A DNA stretch of 64,000 bases. Origin: Kiritimatiellia bacterium. GTDB taxonomy: Bacteria > Verrucomicrobiota > Kiritimatiellia > CAIVKH01. Positions 33,824 to 41,081 of this stretch are shown here, in pieces. The notes under the pieces are model-generated. The model was given only the letters and a program-made list of their open reading frames with translations. It did not search any database and was not told the DNA's origin. The stretch spans positions 1 through 64,000 of the forward strand of contig JAMLJG010000008.1 of assembly GCA_023953695.1 (NCBI GenBank). The letters run 5' to 3'. Numbering within the stretch: the stretch's first letter is position 1; each line of letters begins with the position of its first letter. The position numbers and the translations under genes are program-made.

Positions 33824-34767
33824 AGGCTTGTCTCATCTGCTGCCAACCACTCGATGTCGGCGAATCAACATATCACGAGAAGTGTTCCGCCGAACTCTTC
33901 GGCAGCCGGTCCCTTCCTTCGCTTCGTTATAGCTGGAGCGATCTCAACAAATTGGCCGAACAGGTCATCTTGCGTCGCGTTGCGGTTCCGGGTGTGCAGC
34001 CAAAACTGTCGCTCCACCTGGAGCGAAACGGAATTTCTCGCGGCGGAAGGCTCACTCTTGTTGAACTCGAAGGGGAGTTCACTTTGAAGCCGCCGACTGT
34101 GGAGTATCCGGCGATGCCGGAATTTGAGCACTACACCATGCGCCTTGCCCGGGCCGCGGGGTTGGATGTGGTGCGCTGCGGTTTGATCCCGCTGGCCAGT
34201 GGCGAGTTGGCCTACATTACGCGCCGTATGGATCGAACGAGGGTTGGGCCGCTGCATGTGGAGGACATGTGCCAACTCACGGACAAATTGACGGAGCAGA
34301 AGTATCGCGGATCCATGGAGCAAGTGGGCAAGGTGGTCCTTCGCTATTCCAGCAACACGGGCTTTGATGCCGTGCGCCTGTTCGAATTGACGTTGTTTTG
34401 CTATCTGACGGGCAACGCCGACATGCATCTCAAGAACTTTTCCCTGCTGTATGAGGCAGATGGAGCCATCCGGCTGTCGCCAGCCTACGATCTGCTTCCC
34501 ACCAAGCTGTTCATGCCCCAAGACCAGGAAGAATCGGCGCTGACCATTAATGGGAAGAAGAGCCGGCTCCAGCGAATAGACTTCGATGCATTCGGCCGTT
34601 CGATGAAGCTGACGGAACGCCAAATCAGCAACACTCACACTCGCCTGCAGAAGAATATGGCCAAGGCCTTGGGCGAGGTTTCCCAAGTGTTCATTCGCGG
34701 CGAGCGGAAGGCGGCGCTGAAATCGCTTCTTCGGGTCCGAATGACGCGGTTGTGGGGCGCAAAATAG
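33820..34767 (+). CDS. hipT: HipT-type serine/threonine kinase toxin
   Basis: A 315-residue HipA-like kinase lacking the N-terminal subdomain, which HipS supplies. It starts with a probable zinc knuckle, CLICCQPLDVGESTYHEKC. Kinase motifs: Gly-rich loop VPGVQPKLSL, FTLKPP with the ATP-binding Lys, YAITRRMDR-like YITRRMDR, catalytic loop GNADMHLKNFSLL and the metal-binding Asp in YDLLPT. E. coli HipT phosphorylates tryptophanyl-tRNA synthetase; the target here is unknown. The SIS serines just before the Gly loop of E. coli HipT are AVP here, so regulation by autophosphorylation at those sites is not possible. Confidence 0.85.
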   Translation: MKACLICCQPLDVGESTYHEKCSAELFGSRSLPSLRYSWSDLNKLAEQVILRRVAVPGVQPKLSLHLERNGISRGGRLTLVELEGEFTLKPPTVEYPAMPEFEHYTMRLARAAGLDVVRCGLIPLASGELAYITRRMDRTRVGPLHVEDMCQLTDKLTEQKYRGSMEQVGKVVLRYSSNTGFDAVRLFELTLFCYLTGNADMHLKNFSLLYEADGAIRLSPAYDLLPTKLFMPQDQEESALTINGKKSRLQRIDFDAFGRSMKLTERQISNTHTRLQKNMAKALGEVSQVFIRGERKAALKSLLRVRMTRLWGAK

Positions 34768-34803
34768 AGACTGCGATCTGCGCAAGACCCCGAGGCCAGA
34801 TGG

Positions 34804-34880
34804 TGGTGCCCCGGGCGCGATTCGAACGCGCGACCTGCGGTTTAGGAAACCGCTGCTCTGTCCAACTGAGCTACCGGGGC
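34804..34880 (-). tRNA. tRNA-Arg (anticodon CCT)
   Basis: On the complement a full cloverleaf is visible: acceptor stem GCCCCGG/CCGGGGC (34880-34874 with 34814-34808), D-arm TAGCTCAGTTGGACAGAG, anticodon stem-loop with loop TTCCTAA (anticodon CCT), T-arm with GTTCGAATC, discriminator A and an encoded CCA (34806-34804). Its 3' end faces the hipBST operon 37 bp away. CCT reads AGG codons. Confidence 0.97.
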
Positions 34881-34967
34881 GGCGTGGGGCAAGGTTGCGG
34901 GGGCGACTGTAGCACAATCGGGCGGTCGAGCAAGCGGCGGGCCGGTTCTGATTTGTGAGGGCTGCTT

Positions 34968-36947
34968 CTATTCGTAGCGGAGCGCGTCTATCGGGTTGAG
35001 TAGGGCGGCTTTGCGGGCGGGCCAAAGGCCGAAGACGAGGCCGGTGAGGGCGGAGAATCCGACTGCCATGGCGATGGCTTGTGGGGTGACGACTACTGCC
35101 CAGCCTGCGAAGTGTGACATGGCCAATGCGGCGCCTCCGCCGAGGAGGAGGCCAAAGAGTCCGCCGGTGAGGCTGACGGCGATGGCTTCGACGAGGAATT
35201 GTCCGAGTATGTCGCGTCGCCGCGCGCCGACGGCTTTTCGGACGCCGATTTCGCGGACGCGTTCGGTGACGGAGACGAGCATGATGTTCATGATGCCGAT
35301 GCCGCCGACGATGAGGGAAATCGCCGCGATGCCCGAGAGCAGCACGGACATGGTGCGGCTGGTTTCCGTGAGTGCAGACAGCATCTCGGCCATGTTGTGT
35401 ATGGAGACGGTGTCGGGCGCGGAGGGACTCAAGCGGAGGCGTTTCCGCATGAGGGCGAGGACGGCGTCTTGTGTGGCCGACACGCGCTGGGCGTTCCCGA
35501 CTTGTATCTCGATGGAGTCCACATAGTCCACGCCGGCGAGGCGGTGCATGGCGGTTGAGAGGGGGACCACAATGACGTCGTCGCGATCGCGCCAGGTGGA
35601 TGCGCCTTTTTCGGGGAGAACGCCGATGATCTGGAAGATGACGCGATTGATGCGAATCTGTTCGCCGATGGGGTTTTGCCCGTTGAAGAGTTCGCGCACA
35701 ATGGTGCGCCCGACGACGGCGACGCGGGCGCGGGTTTGGATGTCGTGTTCGGTGATGAAGCGGCCTGCGGTGGGCTGAAGGGCGCGGATCTTTTCGCTGC
35801 TCGGTTCGACGCCCGAGATTTCCGTGTTCCAGTTGAGCCCTCGAGCGACTGCTTGTGCGCGGAGGGATACGGTGGCCGAAATATACTCAATGTCGGGGAT
35901 GGCGCGCTCGATGGCGCGGGCGTCATCGAGGGTGAGGCGGCTGACTTGTCCGGCCTGGGTTCGCACGGCGCCGGATTGTCGCGCGCCGGGGCGGAGGATG
36001 AGGAGGTTGGATCCGAGGCTGGCGAATTGTGTGCGGATGGCCTCTTTCGCGCCTGCGCCGATTCCGAGCATGGCGATGACGGAGGCGACGCCGATCAGAA
36101 TGCCGAGCATGGAGAGAAAGGCGCGCAATTTGTGCGACCAGAGCGCGCGGCCCGCGAGGCGAAAGTAGGTTCCGAAGGCGCGGAGGTTGTGCCGCCATGT
36201 GGAGCGGGCGTCGCGGGCGAGTTCGCTGTCAGTTCGCGGGGGGAGTTTGGCGAGTGGGCTGGTGTCGCGCTGTTCTTCGGTGTGTATGGCGCCGTCGCGC
36301 ATGTGGAGGACGCGGCGCGCGTAGTCGGCGATGTCGCGCTCGTGTGTGACGAGTATGATGGTGATGCCTTGCGCGTTGAGGTTCTTGAGGAGGGTCATGA
36401 TCTCGTGCGCGCTGCTCGAGTCGAGGTTGCCTGTGGGCTCGTCGGCGAAAATGATGCGGGGGCGCGTGGTGAGTGCGCGCGCGATGGCGACGCGCTGTTG
36501 TTGGCCGCCGGAGAGTTCGTTTGGGTTGTGTCCCATCCGATTGCCGAGTCCGACCTGGTTGAGCAGTTCTTCCACCCGCGCGTTGTCCACACCGTTCAGG
36601 CTGTAGAGGAGGGGGAGCGCGGTGTTCTCGCGCGCGGTGGTGCGCGAGAGGAGGTTGAATTGCTGGAAGACGAATCCGTATTCCTCGTTGCGAATGCGCG
36701 CGAGTTCGTCTTCGGTGCACGAGGACAATTCGCGCCCGTGCAGTTGATAGGAACCGCTGTCGGGGACATCGAGCAGTCCGAGGATGTGCATGAGCGTGGA
36801 TTTGCCGGATCCCGATGCGCCCATGATCGCGACGAAGTCGCCTTCTTCGATGGCGAGTGAAACGCCGCGCAAGGCGTGCACTTGCTCATCGCCCAGGGAA
36901 TAGACCTTGGTGGCGTTTTTGAGTTCGATGAGGGGCGCTGAATTCAT
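34968..36947 (-). CDS. macB: MacB-like ABC exporter, fused ATPase and permease
   Basis: A 659-residue protein. The N-terminal ATPase (about 1-235) has Walker [10 protein letters not shown], signature LSGGQQQR and Walker [14 protein letters not shown] helix (about 275-297) follows, then a periplasmic MacB_PCD domain (about 300-500) and three C-terminal helices in an FtsX domain ([27 protein letters not shown]). MacB exports peptides, lipoproteins or antibiotics with a MacA adaptor and TolC; both follow here in order of transcription tolC-macA-macB on the minus strand. The product ends in the typical NPIDALRYE. Confidence 0.93.
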   Translation of the reverse strand: MNSAPLIELKNATKVYSLGDEQVHALRGVSLAIEEGDFVAIMGASGSGKSTLMHILGLLDVPDSGSYQLHGRELSSCTEDELARIRNEEYGFVFQQFNLLSRTTARENTALPLLYSLNGVDNARVEELLNQVGLGNRMGHNPNELSGGQQQRVAIARALTTRPRIIFADEPTGNLDSSSAHEIMTLLKNLNAQGITIILVTHERDIADYARRVLHMRDGAIHTEEQRDTSPLAKLPPRTDSELARDARSTWRHNLRAFGTYFRLAGRALWSHKLRAFLSMLGILIGVASVIAMLGIGAGAKEAIRTQFASLGSNLLILRPGARQSGAVRTQAGQVSRLTLDDARAIERAIPDIEYISATVSLRAQAVARGLNWNTEISGVEPSSEKIRALQPTAGRFITEHDIQTRARVAVVGRTIVRELFNGQNPIGEQIRINRVIFQIIGVLPEKGASTWRDRDDVIVVPLSTAMHRLAGVDYVDSIEIQVGNAQRVSATQDAVLALMRKRLRLSPSAPDTVSIHNMAEMLSALTETSRTMSVLLSGIAAISLIVGGIGIMNIMLVSVTERVREIGVRKAVGARRRDILGQFLVEAIAVSLTGGLFGLLLGGGAALAMSHFAGWAVVVTPQAIAMAVGFSALTGLVFGLWPARKAALLNPIDALRYE

Positions 36948-36967
36948 GGGGGGAGGGGCGCAAGCGA

Positions 36968-37927
36968 TTAGCGACGGCGCCTTCCGAATGGCGAGAGGGG
37001 CGAGCTCTTTTGGTTGTCTAAGGAGTTGGCGCCGAAATCGTAGCGTTGGATTAACACGGTGTCGCCTTCGGCGAGTCCACTGCGGATCTCGACGTTTCGG
37101 CCGTCGTCCATTCCGGTGACGATCTCTTTGGTTGTCGGTTCAAGTTTGGGGTGGACGGCGGGGAGGAGGACGGTGTGTTTGCCGGGTTGGCCGTGAACGG
37201 CTTCGATGGGGAGGACGAGGACGTTGTTGGTCTGCTTGATGATGAAGGTGACGGCGGCCGACATTCCGCTGCGAATGAAGGGGGGCGGGTCGTGCGGGAG
37301 CACTTCTACTTTGTAGATGGTGACGTTGTTGACGGTTTCCGATTCATAGGCGATGTGTTCGACGCGCGCGGCGAGGGCTTGGTCGGGGTAGGCATCGAGG
37401 CGGACTTCGGCTTCTTGGTGAAGGGCGATGCGGGCCATGTCGGTTTCATCCACTTGTGCGCGGACGATGAGTCGGTCGGAGAGGACGAGGATGGGGTTGC
37501 TGGAGTCCACGGTTTGGCCGGGCTCGAGGAGGCGCGCGATGACGGTGCCATCGAGGGGGGCGATGACGGGGGTGGGGTTGTAGAGCTTTTCCCATTTGGC
37601 GAGTTCTTCGGGGCCGCGCGCGCGGGCGGCATCGAGGAGGGTTGCGCGTTCGGTTGAGCTGACCCATGCGACGATTTGTCCTTTTGTGACGGCATCGCCT
37701 TCGCGCACGAGGACTTCTTCGAGGCGTCCGGCGACGGGGCTCGCGAGTTCGAGTCGGATTTGGGGTTCGAGGGTTCCGGTTGCGAGGACGGTTTCCTGGA
37801 TGTTTCCGCGTTGGACGGCGATTTCTTGATAGTGCGGTGTGTCTTGGGTTGCGGAGCGTCCGCGCCACCACCACCAGCCGCCGGCGAGTAGGAGGAGGGC
37901 GAGAAGAGAGAGGGTTATTTTTTTCAT
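36968..37927 (-). CDS. macA: MacA-like periplasmic adaptor (HlyD/RND type)
   Basis: A 319-residue membrane-fusion protein. An N-terminal anchor (KKITLSLLALLLLAGGWWWW) is followed by a biotinyl-lipoyl half motif (LASPVAGRLEEVLVREGDAVTKGQIVAWV), a very short alpha-hairpin, the second half (PVIAPLDGTVIARLLEPGQTV) and beta-barrel and MP domains. The hairpin is much shorter (about 30 residues) than in E. coli MacA, so contact with TolC must differ. The ATG at 37927 overlaps the tolC-like stop by 4 bp (ATGA). It ends 20 bp before macB. Confidence 0.9.
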   Translation of the reverse strand: MKKITLSLLALLLLAGGWWWWRGRSATQDTPHYQEIAVQRGNIQETVLATGTLEPQIRLELASPVAGRLEEVLVREGDAVTKGQIVAWVSSTERATLLDAARARGPEELAKWEKLYNPTPVIAPLDGTVIARLLEPGQTVDSSNPILVLSDRLIVRAQVDETDMARIALHQEAEVRLDAYPDQALAARVEHIAYESETVNNVTIYKVEVLPHDPPPFIRSGMSAAVTFIIKQTNNVLVLPIEAVHGQPGKHTVLLPAVHPKLEPTTKEIVTGMDDGRNVEIRSGLAEGDTVLIQRYDFGANSLDNQKSSPLSPFGRRRR

Positions 37928-39201
37928 GGCAGGGTCAGCGCTGTAATGCCGCGCGCGCGGTCCCATTCGGCGGCGGCGATGGCGGCATCGCGGTCGCTGG
38001 TGAGTAGCGCTTGCTGGCTTTGTGTCAGTTCGTCTTCGATTTGGTCCCAGTTCTGGAAGCTGAGGAGGCCGTTGGCGTATTGTTCGCGCGCGATTTCGGC
38101 GCGGACTTCGGCGGCTTCGAGGAAGGCGGCTTGAATGTCGCGTGTTTGTTGGGCATTGCGGAGGCTGGTCCAGGAGGATTCGAGGTCGAGCAGGGCGGTT
38201 TGTTCGGCGGTGTGGAGTTGGGCTTCTGTTTGGCGCAATCGCGCTTGTGCGCTGGAGAGTTGGTTGATGTTTTGTCCGCCGGCGAAGAGCGGGACGGAGA
38301 GTGTGGCGCCGACGCTCCAGGCCTCGCTATCGGGCGGCCAGTCTTCGCCGCTGCGATCAATGCCGGCGCGAAGGGCGAGGGAGGGATAGATGGATCCGCG
38401 TGCGATGGCGACGGCGGCTTTGCTGGCTTCGAGATTGGCTTGCGCGGCGCGGACGCTGGGTGTGGCGCGCATCAGGTCGTTCCATGAGGGGTCGGTTTCG
38501 GGTGCGCGGTGTGACCAGTCGCCTTGTGCGATCCAGGAGTCGGTGGCGCTTTGGCCGAGGGCGTTGGCGAGTTCGCGTTGTTGGACGGCGATGCTGCGGC
38601 CGGCTTGTTCCACTTCGGCTTGGGCCTGGCTGGTGACGGCTTTGGTGCGGAGGAGTGAGCCGCGATTTTCGCTGCCGCTGTCGAAGCGGAGTTGAACGAG
38701 GTCGAGATTTTGTTCGCGGCGCGTGGCGATGCTTCTTGCGAGTTCGACGCGCTGTTGGGCATAGAGGAGGCGGAGAAATGCGCGGCGGAGCGTGGCGCTG
38801 ACATCGGATTGTGTGCCGAGCCAGTCGGCGCGCGCGCTGTTGAGTGCGGCTTCGGCTTGTTTGACGCGCGCGCGGTCGGCGAATCCGGAGAAGAGGTTGT
38901 AGTTGGCGGAGAGGCCGACCGAGGTGGAGTCGGAGGGGCCGTCTTCGCGGCTGTCTGAATCGGAGCGGGTGTAGCCGGCGGAGCCGGAGACGGTGGGCCA
39001 GTAGGTGGCGCGCGCGGTTTGGTAGGCATAGCGCGCTTGTTCGAGCGCTTCGCGAGCTGCGAGGAGGGTGGGGTTGCTTTGCGCGGCGAGTTCTCGTGCT
39101 TCGTCCCACGAGAGGGAGGAGAGTGAGTCGGCGCGCGCGGGAGCGCGTGCGGTCGCCGCGAGGGCGATGCACAGGAAGAGATGGGCTAGGCGAGGGCGCA
39201 T
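37924..39201 (-). CDS. TolC-family outer-membrane efflux protein
   Basis: A 425-residue protein with signal peptide (HLFLCIALAATARAPARA) and the duplicated TolC/OEP fold. Long helical stretches (QSNPTLLAAREALEQARYAYQTARA, and later AQANLEASKAAVAIARGSIYPSLALRAG) alternate with strands (SVGLSANYNLFSGFADRARV and WSVGATLSVPLFAGGQNINQL). It is the outer-membrane conduit for the MacAB exporter downstream. ATG 39201 was chosen; an in-frame ATG at 39222 would add 7 residues. It is the first gene of this three-gene operon. Confidence 0.9.
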   Translation of the reverse strand: MRPRLAHLFLCIALAATARAPARADSLSSLSWDEARELAAQSNPTLLAAREALEQARYAYQTARATYWPTVSGSAGYTRSDSDSREDGPSDSTSVGLSANYNLFSGFADRARVKQAEAALNSARADWLGTQSDVSATLRRAFLRLLYAQQRVELARSIATRREQNLDLVQLRFDSGSENRGSLLRTKAVTSQAQAEVEQAGRSIAVQQRELANALGQSATDSWIAQGDWSHRAPETDPSWNDLMRATPSVRAAQANLEASKAAVAIARGSIYPSLALRAGIDRSGEDWPPDSEAWSVGATLSVPLFAGGQNINQLSSAQARLRQTEAQLHTAEQTALLDLESSWTSLRNAQQTRDIQAAFLEAAEVRAEIAREQYANGLLSFQNWDQIEDELTQSQQALLTSDRDAAIAAAEWDRARGITALTLP

Positions 39202-39296
39202 AAGAGAGAACGATTCAAGCATCGTGAATCGTGTAAAGAATAGCAAAAAAATCAGCGAGCGGCACGGCGAGGGAGGGCGCGACGGTTTGACCGCGC

Positions 39297-41006
39297 TCAA
39301 CCCTTCATTCCGGTGAGGGTGACGCCTTGGATGAAGTATTTTTGCGCGAAGAAGAAGATGAGGATGATGGGGAGTGTCATGAGGAGGGATCCGGCCATCA
39401 TCATGCCGAAGCTGCCGCCCGCTTGCACGTTGAAGGCGAAGAGGCCGAGGGAGAGGGGATAGAGGCGTTGATCGCTCAAGTAGATGAGGGGCCCCATGAA
39501 GTCGTTCCAGACGCCCATGAAGGTGAAGATGGCGATGCAGGCGAGGGTGGGTTTGACGAGGGGGAGCATGACGTGCAGATAGACCTGCCATGAGTTGCAG
39601 CCGTCAATGCGGGCGGCGTCTTCGAGGTCGCGCGGGATGCCTTTCATGAATTGGTGGAGGAGGAAGATGTTGAAGGCGTTTCCGCAGAGGCTCATGACCC
39701 AGAGGGGGGTGAGGGTGTTATACCAGCCGAGGGATTTGATGATGAGGAAGTAGGGGATCATGGTGACTTGGCCGGGGATCATCATGGTGGCCATCATGAG
39801 GCCGAAGCTGAGGTTGCGGCCGGGCCATTGCAGGCGCGCGAAGGCGAAGGCGACGATGGAGCAGGAGAAGAGCGTGCCGACGATGTTGAGGATGACGAGG
39901 AAGATGCTGGTTGCGGCGTAGCGCCAGAAGGGGATGTAGTCGAGGGCGCCGCGATAGTTGCGCTGTACTTTGGCCCACCAGGCGCCGACGGAGTCGTTCT
40001 GGCGGAGCACGAGGGTGACTTTGACTTGGTTGTCGGCGGTGATGTCGGAGGTGAGCCCGTCTTGTTTGAGCATGGGGACCCAGAGGCGGATTTTGGTGGA
40101 TTCGTCGTCGGGTCCGTAGTCTTGGAGGGAGACGACGGTCCATTGGAAGTTGCCTGTGTATTCGGGGCGGCGGCCTTTGAAGACGTGGCCTTGTTTTTCG
40201 ACGTAGAAGTCAATGGGGTGCCACGAGTCGTCGGGTCGGATGTAGAGTTGGATGCGGTGGAGGCGATCCACGGGGAAGGGGAGGGTGAGTGTCCGCGTGA
40301 GGCGCACTTCGCCGCCTTTTTCTTCGGGGAAGGAGTAGACGAGGTCGGCTAGATGCGTCGCGCCTTCTTTGCCGTCGGCGAGGGTGGCGGGGCCTTCGAC
40401 GCTCCAGAAGTCGGAGATGGGGTGACCGCTGGTGAGGTCGGCTTCTTGCAGATCGAGGCTGCGGACGCGGACGCCGGCGAAGGAGAGGTGGCGGTACACT
40501 TTGCGGATTGTTTCATCAATGAGCTCGGGCGTGAGGCGCGTTTTGATTTCTTCGACGAGCGCATGGTGCGGGAGTTTCCACGTGGTGGCGGGGAGTGTTT
40601 CGCGCAGGCGGAGATAGAGGCCGGGGGCGAGGATGGAGGCGGCATCCTCGGCGTTGTGGATGTGGGAGGGGAGTCGCTCGCGGTGTTCGCGGAGGGTTTC
40701 CTGGAGGGCGGTTTCGAGGGTGGGGTAGATGGCGTCGTGGGGTTCTGCGAAATAGCGCGAGTCGAGGTAGGGCGAGGCTTGCGCGGGGATGGGGCGCATG
40801 GGCCAGAGGTTGAGTTTTCCGCTGAACATTTCGCGGTCCACTTTGAAGCTGGTTCCGATCATCCAGACGAAGGGGAGGGAAAACAGGATGCCGCCGCCGA
40901 GGAGGAGTCCATAGATGATGAGGATGCGGGCGAGGGCGCGGAGTCGGCGCGCGTCGCGGGATTGCTTCGCATCGGCTGTGACGGGTTGTGGGGTAGGGTT
41001 CGGCAC
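39297..41006 (-). CDS. Carbohydrate ABC permease (MalG-like) with large extracytoplasmic insertion
   Basis: About 569 residues. Helix 1 (about 25-47) is followed by an insertion of about 290 residues that is absent from ordinary MalG proteins (two parts: helical, then beta-sandwich with FWSVEGPATLADG and PDDSWHPIDFYVE). The five-helix permease core follows, with the EAA loop GIPRDLEDAARIDGCNSWQVYLHVMLPL. It should pair with the fused binding-protein/permease upstream. I chose the GTG at 41006 (VPNPTPQPVTAD), because an in-frame TTG at 41054 would read through both copies of a palindromic repeat. No ATPase gene is nearby. Confidence 0.8.
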   Translation of the reverse strand: MPNPTPQPVTADAKQSRDARRLRALARILIIYGLLLGGGILFSLPFVWMIGTSFKVDREMFSGKLNLWPMRPIPAQASPYLDSRYFAEPHDAIYPTLETALQETLREHRERLPSHIHNAEDAASILAPGLYLRLRETLPATTWKLPHHALVEEIKTRLTPELIDETIRKVYRHLSFAGVRVRSLDLQEADLTSGHPISDFWSVEGPATLADGKEGATHLADLVYSFPEEKGGEVRLTRTLTLPFPVDRLHRIQLYIRPDDSWHPIDFYVEKQGHVFKGRRPEYTGNFQWTVVSLQDYGPDDESTKIRLWVPMLKQDGLTSDITADNQVKVTLVLRQNDSVGAWWAKVQRNYRGALDYIPFWRYAATSIFLVILNIVGTLFSCSIVAFAFARLQWPGRNLSFGLMMATMMIPGQVTMIPYFLIIKSLGWYNTLTPLWVMSLCGNAFNIFLLHQFMKGIPRDLEDAARIDGCNSWQVYLHVMLPLVKPTLACIAIFTFMGVWNDFMGPLIYLSDQRLYPLSLGLFAFNVQAGGSFGMMMAGSLLMTLPIILIFFFAQKYFIQGVTLTGMKG

Positions 41007-41016
41007 GGTTAGCAGT

Positions 41017-41063
41017 TTCCAACGATTGGAAGTTGAGGGGTTTTGGACTTCCAACGATTGGAA
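41017..41063. repeat. Paired 15-bp palindromes, copy 2 (intergenic)
   Basis: Two identical TTCCAACGATTGGAA units at 41017-41031 and 41049-41063, starts 32 bp apart, 17-bp spacer. They fill most of the 75-bp gap between two ABC-permease genes. Spacer sequence differs from the other copies. Confidence 0.9.
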
Positions 41064-41081
41064 GTTTTTGGGGATGGGCGG

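Noticed and set aside
34752..34958. 68-codon frame containing RFERATCGLGNRCSVQLSYRGG
   Set aside because: This is the classic false translation of the antisense strand of a tRNA.
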